64,000 bases of DNA from Planctomycetota bacterium (GCA_016714045.1 JADJNY010000001.1:310001-374000), one strand, 5' to 3'. Shown: positions 51,866 through 60,874, numbered from the stretch's first letter. Notes: generated by a model not told the origin, from the sequence alone. Numbers and translations: made by a program.

Positions 51866-52666
51866 TCAGCCGAACCGCTCGCGGCCGTTCCGTCCGCCGA
51901 CGGGGCCGCGCGGCAGGCCGCCCGCGATGCGGCCGATGAAGAAGAAGGTGCCCTCGATGCGCCAGCCCGGGCGGGGCTCGGACAGGCCGTCTTGCTCGAG
52001 CTGCCAGCGGCTCACGAAGAGGTGCAGCGGGCGCTCGGGTGCCTCGACCTCGAGGACGGCGACGCGGACCTCCGTGAACGGGTTGACGAGGTGCGTCACG
52101 CGTCGCACGCGCAGCGAGACCTCGGCGCAACCACCGGGATCCGCGGGCGAGCCGAGCGGGACGATGCTCGCGCCGCCCTCGCGCGCGGGGACGTCCTCCA
52201 CGGACGCGCCCTCGTCGGGGCCGACGTAGTTCACGTCGAGCGCGAACGCGCTCACGTTGACCGCGAGCACGTGCCCGCGCGGCATCCGCGGCGGCAGACG
52301 GCGCGCGTCCGTGACGAACATGCTCAAGCGATAGGCGCCCGGGCTCGTGGGGCGTTCCTCGCTGAACACCGGCGGCGCGGCCCAGCCGATCAGGAGCGCG
52401 TCGAACGGCGAGTCGGGCAGGTCGCGGATCTCGTCGACGGCGACGCGCAGCCGATGGTCGGGCTGGTAGTAGGGGAGCACGCTCCAGTGCTCCTGCTCTG
52501 GCTCGCGGTCGATGCGCACCTCGAGCCCGCCGCCGAGCGCGAGCCGGCGGTGGAGCTCGGGATCCCCGCGCCACGCCGCGGGCTCGCCGCGCGTGCGGAC
52601 GAGCTCGACGACCTCCTCGAGCGGATGGTCCGGCGGGAAGCCGATGCACTCGAGGAGGAAGTCCAC
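51866..52666 (-). CDS. conserved hypothetical protein
   Basis: A 266-residue soluble protein with no signal or membrane helix. FGFPPDHPLEEVV-like start (DFLLECIGFPPDHPLEEVVE), a block with WSVLPYYQPDHRLRVAVDEI, RLSMFVTDARRLPPRM, LAVNVSAFALDVNYVGPDEG and the final VRRVTHLVNPFTEVRVAVLE and WRIEGTFFFIGRIAGGLPRG. The strand-rich pattern and the many conserved-looking aromatic residues suggest a real single-domain protein. I do not recognise it. Start GTG 52666 is used; the divergent M1 aminopeptidase gene begins 74 bp away. Confidence 0.62.
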   Translation of the reverse strand: MDFLLECIGFPPDHPLEEVVELVRTRGEPAAWRGDPELHRRLALGGGLEVRIDREPEQEHWSVLPYYQPDHRLRVAVDEIRDLPDSPFDALLIGWAAPPVFSEERPTSPGAYRLSMFVTDARRLPPRMPRGHVLAVNVSAFALDVNYVGPDEGASVEDVPAREGGASIVPLGSPADPGGCAEVSLRVRRVTHLVNPFTEVRVAVLEVEAPERPLHLFVSRWQLEQDGLSEPRPGWRIEGTFFFIGRIAGGLPRGPVGGRNGRERFG

Positions 52667-52740
52667 GCGCGCGGGATTCTAGCGGCGCGCGGCGCGGGCG
52701 GAAGCCGCGGCGGCTATCTTGCGCGGCCCTGGAGCCCCGC

Positions 52741-55233
52741 ATGAAGAGCCCCTCGCGCGCCGCGTCCTTCCTCGTCCTCGTCGCGGCGGCGTGCGCGTCG
52801 GTGCCCGAATCGGCCCGCGAGTCGGCCGCCGCGCTCCCGCCGCCCGGTCCCTTCGTCGCACGCCGCCGGGCGATCGATGTCGAGCACTACGCGCTCGCCC
52901 TCGCGCTCGATCCCGTCGCGCGCCGCCTCGACGGCACGGCGCGCGTGCGCTTCTGGCCCATCGCGGGCGCCGCGGCGATCGAGTACGTCGAGCTCGACCT
53001 CGACGGCCTCGAGGCGCGGCGCGTGCTCGATCGTGCGGGCCGCGCACTGGTGTTCCGCCAGGACGCGGGCGTGCTCGGGATCACGCTCGCCGCGCCGCTC
53101 GAGGCGGGGACGTTCGAGGAGCTCGCGATCGAATACGGCGGGACGCCGGTGAAGGGGCTCTGGTTCGCCGACGACGAGCGCGGCGTGCCGACGCAGGTCT
53201 TCACGCAGGGCGAATGCGAGGACGCGCGCGGCTGGTTCCCGTGCGTCGACGATCCGTCCGACCGCGCGACGTTCGAGCTCGTTGTCGACGTGCCGAAGTC
53301 GTGGACGACGCTCTCCTCCGGCGTGCGCGTCGAGCGCGTGGAGCGCGGCGAGCGCGCGACCGAGGCGTGGCGCATGGACTTCCCGCACCCGCCGTACCTC
53401 GACACGCTCGTCGCGGGCGAGTTCGCGACCAAGTCGGGCGCGTGGGAGGGCGTTCCGCTCGCGTTCCTCGCGGATCCGAGGTGGGCAGCGGAGCTCGAGC
53501 CCACGTTCGCCGTGACGGGCGACGTGCTGGCGCTCTTCTCGCGTCTGACGGGCACGCGCTACCCGTACGTGAAGTACAGCCAAGCGTGCGTCGCCGAGTT
53601 TCCGTTCGGCGGCATGGAGAACGTGTCCGCGACGACGATAACCGACACGGCGATCGGTGACGAGCGCTTCCGGCGCGACGCGCCGATGGACGGGCTGATC
53701 GCGCACGAGGCCGCGCACCAGTGGTTCGGCGACCTGCTGACGTGCGCGGACTGGTCGCACATCTGGCTCAATGAAGGCTTCGCGACCTACTTCACCGCGC
53801 TGTGGACCGAGCACGCGAAGGGGGCGGACGAATACGCGGTCGCGCTGCGCCGCGCGCAGGAGGCGAACGTGGCGGGCGACGTCGGCGCGAAGCGGCGGCC
53901 GATCGTGTGGGACGTCTGCCGCCAGCCGATGGACTTGTTCTTCACCGGGCACGCGTACCCCGGAGGCGCGGCGCGCCTGCACCTCCTGCGCTGCCTGCTC
54001 GGCGACGACGCGTTCTTCCGCGGGCTCGCGCTCTACGTCGGCCAGAACCACGGACGTTCCGTCGTCACAGAGGACCTGCGCGTCGCGCTCGAGGCGGCGA
54101 GCGGACGTCCGCTCGCCGACGCGTTCCGCCAGTGGCTGGAATCGCCCGGCCATCCCGAGCTGCGCGTCACGTGGCGCTTCGCCGACGGCCGGGTCCGCTT
54201 GCAGGTGGAGCAGGTGCACGCGACGGACGGCGGCGTCCCCGCTGCGTTCCGCGCGCCGGTCGAGGTCGAGCTCGCGCTCGGCGAGGAACGGCGCGTCGAG
54301 ACGGTCGAGCTCCGCGAGCGCGTGCAGACGTTCGAGTTCGATTGCGCGGAGGCGCCGCGCTGGGTGCTCTTCGACGCGCGCGGCGCGCTGCCGAAGCGCT
54401 GCGAGGACGTGAAGAGGGGCGCGGAGTGGCTCGCGATCCTCGAAGGCTGCGACCGCGCGCCGTTCCGGCTCGACGCGCTCGCGGCGCTCGCGAAGGCCGT
54501 CCCGGACGCGAAGGGGGACGAGCGCGCGCGCCTCTGGACCGCGATCCGCCGCGCGGCGCGCGAGGACCGCTGCGCGTCCGTCCGCGAGGCCGCGATCCCC
54601 GCGCTCGCGGAATTCCGCGACGCGAACGCGCGCGCCGAGCTCTCGGCGCTCGCGTCCTCGGACGAGCGCTCCGCGATCCGCTGCGCCGCGCTCGACGCAT
54701 TGCGGCCGCAGGGCCCCGACGCGGAGCTCGCCCGCTTCGCCCGCGCTCAGTACGACGCGGCCTGGAGCTGGAACACGATGGCGCACGCGGCCGCGCTGTT
54801 CGCGGCGGCGCGGCCCGCCGGCGCGTTCGCTTGGCTGCGGGACGAGCGCGCGAAGGACTCGCCGCACGGCGTCCTCGAGGCGCAGCTCGTCACGGCGCTG
54901 GGCGCGAGCGCGGACCCGACGGTCCCGGCCAGCGCGGTCCGCGCGGAGCTCTTGCGCACGGCGTTCGACGAGTCGGAGCACGAAGGCGTGCGCGCGTCGG
55001 CCGTGAACGCGCTCGCCGGACGCGTCGCGAAGGAGACCGCGCTCGCGCGGGAGCTCCTCGGCCTGCTCGACGCGCGTGGACACCGCTTGCGCCAAGCCGT
55101 GATCCGCGCGCTCGGTGCGAACCCCGATCGCGCCGTGCGCGCGGCGTTGCGGGCGCGGTGGGATCGCGCGCCGCTCGCGCTCGAGCGCCACGTGATCCAA
55201 GAGGCGCTCGAGCGGCGTCCCACGGAGCCCTGA
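52741..55233 (+). CDS. M1-family aminopeptidase with HEAT-like C-terminal domain
   Basis: An 830-residue lipoprotein-type (SFLVLVAAACASVPE) aminopeptidase that removes N-terminal residues from peptides. The fold order is the M1 saddle (VRFWPIAGAAAIEYVELDLD), catalytic domain and helical domain. The exopeptidase motif is FPFGGMENVSATTITD (GGMEN for GAMEN), and the zinc site is HEAAHQWFGDLLTCADWSHI then WLNEGFATYF (HExxH-x18-E). Active-site Tyr is probable in HAYPGGAARLHLLRC. The C-terminal 260 residues are HEAT/PBS-like helix pairs (SVREAAIPALAEFRDANARA, AIRCAALDALRPQGPD). The next gene begins directly at its stop. Confidence 0.92.
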   Translation: MKSPSRAASFLVLVAAACASVPESARESAAALPPPGPFVARRRAIDVEHYALALALDPVARRLDGTARVRFWPIAGAAAIEYVELDLDGLEARRVLDRAGRALVFRQDAGVLGITLAAPLEAGTFEELAIEYGGTPVKGLWFADDERGVPTQVFTQGECEDARGWFPCVDDPSDRATFELVVDVPKSWTTLSSGVRVERVERGERATEAWRMDFPHPPYLDTLVAGEFATKSGAWEGVPLAFLADPRWAAELEPTFAVTGDVLALFSRLTGTRYPYVKYSQACVAEFPFGGMENVSATTITDTAIGDERFRRDAPMDGLIAHEAAHQWFGDLLTCADWSHIWLNEGFATYFTALWTEHAKGADEYAVALRRAQEANVAGDVGAKRRPIVWDVCRQPMDLFFTGHAYPGGAARLHLLRCLLGDDAFFRGLALYVGQNHGRSVVTEDLRVALEAASGRPLADAFRQWLESPGHPELRVTWRFADGRVRLQVEQVHATDGGVPAAFRAPVEVELALGEERRVETVELRERVQTFEFDCAEAPRWVLFDARGALPKRCEDVKRGAEWLAILEGCDRAPFRLDALAALAKAVPDAKGDERARLWTAIRRAAREDRCASVREAAIPALAEFRDANARAELSALASSDERSAIRCAALDALRPQGPDAELARFARAQYDAAWSWNTMAHAAALFAAARPAGAFAWLRDERAKDSPHGVLEAQLVTALGASADPTVPASAVRAELLRTAFDESEHEGVRASAVNALAGRVAKETALARELLGLLDARGHRLRQAVIRALGANPDRAVRAALRARWDRAPLALERHVIQEALERRPTEP

Positions 55234-55734
55234 ATGGCCTCGCGCGAGGAGGACCGCGCTGCGCGCGCTCCGGCGGCGCTCTTCGACGACCTCGACGAGG
55301 CCCTGCGCTCGGAGTTCGGCGCGCGCGTGATCTACGGCTTGCTCGCGCGCTCGGAGCGCGATGAGGAGCTCGCGCGGCTCTTCGCGACGCTCGCGGACGA
55401 GCAGCACGCGCAGATCGAGCGCCTGCGGTCCTTGATCGTCGCGCTCGGGGGCCGTGCGCGCGCGGCGTGCCGGCGGCGGACGGTCCTCGCGCACGCGCTC
55501 CACGCCTTCCGCTTCGTCGGCGGGCGCAAGTTCGCGCTGCGCCTGTGCCACGATGCCCAGGCGTCGCTGGAGTACCGCTACCACGGCGTCGGCCGCTACC
55601 TCGCCGCGATCGGCACGGTGGCGCTCGCCGAGAGCGCGGGGACGCTCGCGACGACGAAGGGTCGTCACGCGCGCGCCCTCTTGACCTGGCTCGAGCACGG
55701 CGATCACCCTGCGGGGCCGCCTCGGCGACGCTAG
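55234..55734 (+). CDS. ferritin-like four-helix protein
   Basis: A 166-residue protein. Four long helices are visible: DLDEALRSEFGARVIYGLLA, SERDEELARLFATLADEQHA, the ALGGRARAACRRRTVL to LCHDAQASLEYRYHG part, and VGRYLAAIGTVALAESAG. Glu in SEFGARVIY and Glu/His in DEQHAQIERLR are spaced as in ferritin-like di-iron or demethoxyubiquinone-hydroxylase folds, and ASLEYRYHG offers more ligands. It could be a di-iron protein, but not all six ligands are certain. It begins exactly at the base after the aminopeptidase stop, so the two are coupled, and the peroxiredoxin gene follows 42 bp later, which fits an oxidative-stress role. Confidence 0.66.
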   Translation: MASREEDRAARAPAALFDDLDEALRSEFGARVIYGLLARSERDEELARLFATLADEQHAQIERLRSLIVALGGRARAACRRRTVLAHALHAFRFVGGRKFALRLCHDAQASLEYRYHGVGRYLAAIGTVALAESAGTLATTKGRHARALLTWLEHGDHPAGPPRRR

Positions 55735-55776
55735 AATCCGCGGACCGTCGACCTTCAACCCTTCACGGAGGCAGCC

Positions 55777-56430
55777 ATGACCGACCCGACGACCCCCAGC
55801 GGCATCCCGCGCATCGGCGAACCCGCGCCCGACTTCAAGGCGCCGACGACGCACGGCGAGATCACGTTCAGCGATTGGCACAAAGGAAGCTGGGTGGTGC
55901 TCTTCAGCCACCCCGCGGACTTCACCCCGGTGTGCTCGACCGAGCTCACCGAGTTCGCGCGCAAGAGCGACGAGTTCGCGCGCATGAACACGAAGCTGAT
56001 CGGCCTCTCGATCGACTCGATCCACAGTCACCTCGCGTGGCGCGAGAACCTGAAGTCGATCCTCGACGTCGAGATCCCGTACCCGTTGATCGCGGACCTC
56101 TCGATGGACGTCGCGACGAAGTACGGGATGCTCCACCCCGGCGCGTCTTCGACGGCGACGGTGCGCGCGGTGTTCGTCATCGATCCCAAGCGCACGATTC
56201 GCGCGCTCGTCTACTACCCGATGAACGTCGGACGCAACGTCGACGAGGTGCTGCGCCTCGTCGAAGCGCTCCAGTGCGCGGACACGAACGCGTGCGCGAC
56301 GCCGGTGAACTGGCGCAAGGGCGAGAAGGTCATCGTCCCGCCGCCGAAGACCGTGAACGAGGTCAAGGAGCGCGAGTCGCACAAGGAGTACGAGCGCTAC
56401 GACTTCTACCTGAACAAGAAGTCGCTCTGA
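55777..56430 (+). CDS. 1-Cys peroxiredoxin (Prx6-type, AhpC/TSA family)
   Basis: A 217-residue peroxiredoxin reducing H2O2 and organic peroxides. The peroxidatic site is HPADFTPVCSTELTEFARKS (P-x3-T-x2-C, Cys near residue 49). The second half (LIGLSIDSIHSHLAWRENLK, VRAVFVIDPKRTIRALVYYP, NVDEVLRLVEALQCADTN) and the long C-terminus (WRKGEKVIVPPPKTVNE) fit the Prx6 subgroup, which lacks the usual resolving Cys. A ggagg stretch about 10 nt before the ATG is a good ribosome-binding site. A 14-bp stem terminator follows at 56454. An AhpD-like protein, another peroxide-related family, is encoded 2.7 kb downstream. Confidence 0.93.
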   Translation: MTDPTTPSGIPRIGEPAPDFKAPTTHGEITFSDWHKGSWVVLFSHPADFTPVCSTELTEFARKSDEFARMNTKLIGLSIDSIHSHLAWRENLKSILDVEIPYPLIADLSMDVATKYGMLHPGASSTATVRAVFVIDPKRTIRALVYYPMNVGRNVDEVLRLVEALQCADTNACATPVNWRKGEKVIVPPPKTVNEVKERESHKEYERYDFYLNKKSL

Positions 56431-56453
56431 TCCGCGGCACCGCCGCGCCTCGT

Positions 56454-56487
56454 CGCGCGCGGTCCGGCCCGCACCGGACCGCGCGCG
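56454..56487 (+). terminator. intrinsic-type terminator of peroxiredoxin gene
   Basis: A perfect 14-bp stem (56454-56467 with 56474-56487) with a 6-nt loop lies 24 bp after the stop, followed by aacgtttccggttt with T-rich patches. Confidence 0.72.
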
Positions 56488-56532
56488 AACGTTTCCGGTT
56501 TCCCGCCCCGGGTCTCCTTCCGGTTCGTCCGC

Positions 56533-59076
56533 ATGCTGCTCCGATCCCTCGCTCTCCTCGCCGCGTGCTCCGCGCCCTCGTCGGAGCCCGTGGCGGCGCC
56601 CGTCCTGGCGTTCGTGCTCGCGCCGGCGCTGCTCGACCTCGACGCGGAGATCGCGCGCGTGCAGGAGCTGCGCGCGCTCGACCCCGACGATCCCGTGACG
56701 CTGGAACGGCTGGGAACGCTGCTCGGCAAAGGGGGCGACCAGGACGGCGAGCTCGCCTACTCGATGCTCGCGCTCGCGGGCTACGACGACCTCGAGTTCG
56801 ACGATCCCAAGCAGAAGGAGGCGAAGCTCGCCGAGCTCGGCGCGCGCATCGCGAAGCTCGACCCCGCGAGCGGCGCGCTCAAGGCGAGCCGCGACCAGTA
56901 CCTGAAGGACCTGACCTGGGCGCTCGACCTCTACGCGAAGAACAAGAAGTCGCGCAACGCGCTCGACGTCGCGGGACGCATCCTCGCGTATCGCCCCGGG
57001 CACAAGCTCGCGCGCGAGACCGTCAGCTCGATCCTCGCGAAGCTCGACGACGACGGGAAGGCGGAGGCGGAACGCCTGCTCGGCCGCAGCGAGCTGCGGC
57101 GCCCGCGCGCGTTCTTGCAGGAATGGCGCAAGAAGCACACCGCGTGGAAGGACGCTGGGAAGGCGTCGAGCAAGGGCTACGTCGTCGCGTCGAACATCGG
57201 CTACGACGTGCTCCAGCTCGCGGCGCGCGCGCTCGAGGACCTGTCGCTGCACTACCGCCGCGCGTACGCCGCGGATCCGTCGATGCAGTTCGGCAAGACG
57301 GACGTGCAGCTCTTCCGCACGCGCGCCGAGTTCGCCGACGCGTTTCCCGAGGCGAAGGACACGCCGGGGCTGAAAGGTCTGCTCTGGACTCGGCCGGGCG
57401 AAGGCGGCGACGGGAAGAAGCCGAGCTTCCGCTTCGCACTGCTCGCCTACGACCCGCGCGACGAGGGGCGCCCGCTCTCCTTCCTGTTCGAGACGCTCGC
57501 GCACGAGGCGAGCCACCAGTACATGCGCCTCTCCATCGGCACGGGCGACGCGCCGCACTGGCTCGACGAGGGCATGGCGAGCTTCTACGAAGGCGCGCGC
57601 ATCGACGAGGACGGTTCGGTGCACGTGGGGCTGCCCGCGTGGGAGCGCCTGCGCGTGCTGGCGCTCCTGCTCAAGGCCGACCCGAAGATCCTGCGCGCGA
57701 CGATCGAGGCGCCGTCCGACAAGTTCCTGACGGGCGAACAGTACTCGGTCGCGTGGGGGCTCGTGTACTGGCTCGACCAGTTCCAGCGCGAGGACGGCAC
57801 GCGCCCGCACCGAGCGTCGCTGAAGCGCGCGATCGAGGTCGTACGCTCCGGCACGGCGACGTCGGGCTGGACGGTGTTCCAGCGCGCCGTCCTCGAGCCG
57901 GCGAAGCTGCCGTTCGAGGCGTTCGAGGACCAGTGGACGAAGGACATGCTCGCGCTCGCCGATCTCGAGTCCGACCCGGACCGCGCGCGGGACCACTACT
58001 TGGAACGCGCGCAGGCGAGCGCGGCGAAGGGCCGCGCCGACGCCGCGCGCGAGGACTTCGAACGTGTGCTCGCGTACACGGACGAGCACCCGGCCGCGCT
58101 GCTCGGGCTGGCGAAGCTCACCGACCTCGTTTCGGAGAAGTCGAAGAAGCTCGAGGACAAGGACGCGACGTTGCTCTGGGCGCGGCGCGCGCACCGCTCC
58201 GCGATGCGGGCCGGGGACGAGGAGCTCGCGAAGGCCGCCGCGCTCGTCGCACGGCGCGCGGACCCCGGCGGTTTCGACAAGATCGCGGCGGGGGAGCTGC
58301 GCTACCGGAAGAGCGTCGAGGCCGAGATCGCGAAGCACCTCGGCGCTTCGCGCCCGAAGACCGCGCTCGCCCTCGCGCGGCGCTGGCTCGACGCCGTGCT
58401 CGAGGAAGACCGCGCGGACGCGCTCGTGCGCGAATTGCGCGAACAGAGGACGCTCGCGCTCGAGCGCCCGTACTTGCCCTTCGACGGCAAGACGTTCGAC
58501 GGGCTCACCTGCGAGCCGGGCACGTTCGTGATCGAGGATGGCGAGATCGCGTGCACGATCCAGCGCGGACCGAACGGCGAGACGGACCTCGGCTCGCTCT
58601 TCGTCGAATCGCCGCTCGCGCCCCGCTTCCGCCTCGAGGGCGAGCTGCGCGTCGACACGGCCGACGCCGTGGCGATCTTCGGCGTCGAGCTCCCGTGGCG
58701 GCACGCGGTGAAGGGCATCGCGATGCGCGTGCGACCCGGGCCCGGCTCGCAGGCGTCCGGGCGCGACTTCCCGCCGTTCCACGAGCTCGCGCCCGGCGTG
58801 CTCGCGCCGATCGACCAGGTGACGGACGCGAACGGCTACTCGACGTGGATGTTCATGGGCACGCGCCGCAGCGAGGTCGAGCTCACGAGCGGCACGTGGG
58901 TGCGCTTCACGCTGACTCGCGCACCGAACGACGAGCTGCACTTGGCGCTCGACGGCGAGGAAGTCAGCGTGCGCCAGATCGACGACGAGGAGAAGGGCGT
59001 GCGCGCGGGCCTCGTCGTGTACGGGGGCGCGGCGCGCGTGCGCAACCTGCGCGTGGTCGAGCTCGACCGGTTGTGA
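56533..59076 (+). CDS. DUF1570-type peptidase with TPR-like and LamG-like parts
   Basis: An 847-residue exported protein (SLALLAACSAPSSEPVAAPV, lipoprotein-like). Residues about 30-230 are helical with TPR character (ALDPDDPVTLERLGTLLGKG). The middle domain has a gluzincin zinc site: FETLAHEASHQYMRLSIGTG and DAPHWLDEGMASFYEGARID give HExxH and the downstream Glu, the DUF1570 pattern known from planctomycetes. TPR-like units follow (AAKGRADAAREDFERVLAYT). The last 190 residues resemble a concanavalin-like/3-keto-disaccharide hydrolase domain: LPFDGKTFDGLTCEPGTFVI, FRLEGELRVDTADAVAIFGV. The probable role is proteolysis or binding of extracellular polymers. It ends 17 bp before the AhpD-like gene and may be co-transcribed with it. 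Confidence 0.82.
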   Translation: MLLRSLALLAACSAPSSEPVAAPVLAFVLAPALLDLDAEIARVQELRALDPDDPVTLERLGTLLGKGGDQDGELAYSMLALAGYDDLEFDDPKQKEAKLAELGARIAKLDPASGALKASRDQYLKDLTWALDLYAKNKKSRNALDVAGRILAYRPGHKLARETVSSILAKLDDDGKAEAERLLGRSELRRPRAFLQEWRKKHTAWKDAGKASSKGYVVASNIGYDVLQLAARALEDLSLHYRRAYAADPSMQFGKTDVQLFRTRAEFADAFPEAKDTPGLKGLLWTRPGEGGDGKKPSFRFALLAYDPRDEGRPLSFLFETLAHEASHQYMRLSIGTGDAPHWLDEGMASFYEGARIDEDGSVHVGLPAWERLRVLALLLKADPKILRATIEAPSDKFLTGEQYSVAWGLVYWLDQFQREDGTRPHRASLKRAIEVVRSGTATSGWTVFQRAVLEPAKLPFEAFEDQWTKDMLALADLESDPDRARDHYLERAQASAAKGRADAAREDFERVLAYTDEHPAALLGLAKLTDLVSEKSKKLEDKDATLLWARRAHRSAMRAGDEELAKAAALVARRADPGGFDKIAAGELRYRKSVEAEIAKHLGASRPKTALALARRWLDAVLEEDRADALVRELREQRTLALERPYLPFDGKTFDGLTCEPGTFVIEDGEIACTIQRGPNGETDLGSLFVESPLAPRFRLEGELRVDTADAVAIFGVELPWRHAVKGIAMRVRPGPGSQASGRDFPPFHELAPGVLAPIDQVTDANGYSTWMFMGTRRSEVELTSGTWVRFTLTRAPNDELHLALDGEEVSVRQIDDEEKGVRAGLVVYGGAARVRNLRVVELDRL

Positions 59077-59093
59077 GCCCGAGGAGGACGGGG

Positions 59094-59687
59094 ATGGCCT
59101 GGATCCGCACGATACGACCCGAAGACGCCGACGGACCGCTCGCCGAGACCTACGCGGCGGCGGTGAAGCGCGCCGGGCGCGTGTACCAGATCCTGCAGGC
59201 GATGAGCCTCACACCCGACGTGCTCGATGCGTCGATGGGGCTCTACCAGCGCGTCATGTTCCAGAAGGAAGGGCTCTCGCGCCGCCGGCGCGAGATGCTC
59301 GCGGTCGTGACGAGCCGCACGAACCGCTGTCACTACTGAACGATCGCCCACACCTGGGACCTCCGTGCCGAGGTCCGCGACCTGCTCGACGAAGAACGCG
59401 AGGACTGGATCCGGCGCCTCGCCCGCGATTGGCGCACCGTGAAGCTCGGGCGCGTCGATCACGCGCTGTGCGTGTTCGCGGAGAAGCTCACGCGCGACCC
59501 CGGCGCGATGGAGCGGCGCGACGTCGACGTGCTGCGCGAGCTCGGCCTCGACGACGTCGCCGTCCACGACGCGATCCAGGTCGTCGCGTACTTCAACTAC
59601 ATCAACCGCGTCGCGGACGCGGTGCACGTCGACCTCGAGCCCGAGATGGAGCCGTACCCGTCGGAAGCGCCTCCCACCACGCCGTGA
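59094..59687 (+). CDS. AhpD-like protein with in-frame UGA at the catalytic Cys (putative selenoprotein)
   Basis: Read through UGA 59337-59339 as selenocysteine, this is a 197-residue AhpD/CMD-fold protein of the peroxidase-related group. The AhpD catalytic core E-x11-C-x2-C-x3-H appears as E67-x11-C79-x2-U82-x3-H86 (REMLAVVTSRTNRCHY, U, TIAH), so the UGA sits at the second Cys, the peroxidatic one in M. tuberculosis AhpD, where Sec would be chemically sensible. The frame continues with normal GC3 coding for 115 residues: REDWIRRLARDWRTVKLGRV, VDVLRELGLDDVAVHDAIQV, VAYFNYINRVADAVHVDLEP, the usual C-terminus. GAGGAGG lies 6 nt before ATG 59094. AhpD-like selenoproteins have been described in metagenome surveys. 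A stop at UGA would leave half the fold. Confidence 0.75.
59357..59376 (+). promoter_or_regulatory. SECIS-like hairpin downstream of UGA 59337
   Basis: A perfect 7-bp stem (59357-59363 with 59370-59376) closes a 6-nt loop, cgtgcc, with a GU. It begins 17 nt after the UGA and its loop starts 24 nt after it, inside the coding frame as in bacterial SECIS elements. Confidence 0.5.
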
Positions 59688-59733
59688 TCGACCGTTCGCG
59701 TGCGAGCCGCGCGATTGCGGGCGGGGTTCTGGC

Positions 59734-60234
59734 TCAGCGGTGCAACGCGAGGTGCAGACCCGCTTGGGCCAGGTGGTGTTCGAGGTGGGCGACGTAGTCG
59801 CGGAGGAACCACTCGAACGTCGGAGGCTCCGGCGCGTCACCGAATGCGATCTCGCCGAGGTTGTGCTGCGGGCGCGGACGCTGGCGCTCCTCCGCCGGCG
59901 TCGAGGCCATCAGGCGTGCGAGCTGCAGGTTGTAGAGGAGCCACAACTCGACGAGCTCGCTCCAGGGCGCGTGCTGCCAGGCCTCGACGCGCACCCACTC
60001 GTCCTGGTCGTAGCCTGGGAAGACGAGGTTGCGCTGGAAGCGCGCGCGCACGAAGCGCTGGTGGTTGTTCGACGCGGAGTCGATCAGGTGGCCGACGATC
60101 TCCTTCCTCGACCACGCGCCGGGGCGCGTGCGGAGCGAGGCGTCCTCTTCGGAGAGGCGGCGCAGCTCGCTCGCGGCGCGCCGCAGCGTCCCGCGGAAAT
60201 CCTCGACGAACACGTTCCATTCGAGCTCGTTCAC
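59734..60234 (-). CDS. DinB-family protein
   Basis: A 166-residue four-helix DinB/YfiT-like protein, probably metal-dependent. The His ligands of the family are in WSRKEIVGHLIDSASNNHQR and YVAHLEHHLAQAG near the C-terminus; PAEERQRPRPQHNLGEIAF lies between. DinB relatives include thiol-dependent transferases (for example mycothiol- or bacillithiol-S-transferases), many of unknown role. GTG 60234 was chosen; a TTG six bases upstream is possible. The DUF1990 gene upstream on the same strand ends 30 bp away, so they may be an operon. Confidence 0.82.
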   Translation of the reverse strand: MNELEWNVFVEDFRGTLRRAASELRRLSEEDASLRTRPGAWSRKEIVGHLIDSASNNHQRFVRARFQRNLVFPGYDQDEWVRVEAWQHAPWSELVELWLLYNLQLARLMASTPAEERQRPRPQHNLGEIAFGDAPEPPTFEWFLRDYVAHLEHHLAQAGLHLALHR

Positions 60235-60264
60235 GTGCAACCCTCGCGGCGATCCCGCGCGCGT

Positions 60265-60834
60265 TCACGGGAGCGCGGCGCGCTGCATCGCGGCGAGCGA
60301 GTCGACCGCGAAACGACGTTGCAGGCGCCGCACCCACGGACGACCGAGCCGGATCCAGAGCCGTCTCGGCCGCGAGCGCGCGCGCACGTCGTACCACACG
60401 GAGTCGTCGGCGGGATCGCGCTCGATCGTAAAGCTCTCTTCGCCGCACTCGGCGTGTCGCGCGAGGGTTCCGTAGGCGAAGCCGAAGCGCGCGCCGGGCT
60501 CGTCGACGACGCGCACGATGCGCGCGGCGTTGACGAAGGTGACGCCGGCGACGCGGACGAGCACGGCGACGCACGCACCTCGTGCGATCGGCGTGTCGCG
60601 CGGAAAGGCGCGCACCCAGCCGAGCTCGAACTGCGCCCAGCGCTCGAGCGCGGCGCGGGCGCGCGCGAAGGTCGCGTCGCCGCGACCGAGGCACGCCCGG
60701 TGGTGGTCGTGGTCCCAGCCCGGCGGGACGCGGCCGTCGGCGAGCGCACTCGGGTCGTACGTGAGGGGCGAGTCGTGCTGCGCCGCGAGCCAGCGCGCGA
60801 GCTCGGCGTCCTCCGGCCGCCGGAGGACGATCAC
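60265..60834 (-). CDS. DUF1990 family protein
   Basis: A 189-residue protein of the DUF1990 family, known from plants and bacteria and of unknown function. Motifs: WDHDHHRACLGRGDATFARA at residues about 40-60 and the typical FGFAYGTLARHAECGEESF, about residues 117-135, followed by VWYDVRARSRPRRLW and the C-terminal RRLQRRFAVDSLAAMQR. Family proteins have a START/SRPBCC-like fold suited to small hydrophobic ligands. GTG 60834 is the start. It lies 40 bp downstream of the CRTAC1-like gene and upstream of the DinB gene, all on the minus strand. Confidence 0.82.
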   Translation of the reverse strand: MIVLRRPEDAELARWLAAQHDSPLTYDPSALADGRVPPGWDHDHHRACLGRGDATFARARAALERWAQFELGWVRAFPRDTPIARGACVAVLVRVAGVTFVNAARIVRVVDEPGARFGFAYGTLARHAECGEESFTIERDPADDSVWYDVRARSRPRRLWIRLGRPWVRRLQRRFAVDSLAAMQRAALP

Positions 60835-60874
60835 GGGCGCGGCTCCGGCGCGAAGAACGGCTGGATCACGCGGC

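Noticed and set aside
59439..59687. C-terminal half of the AhpD-like gene as a separate gene starting at an internal ATG
   Set aside because: It is the second half of the AhpD fold and has no ribosome-binding site; read-through from 59094 explains it better.
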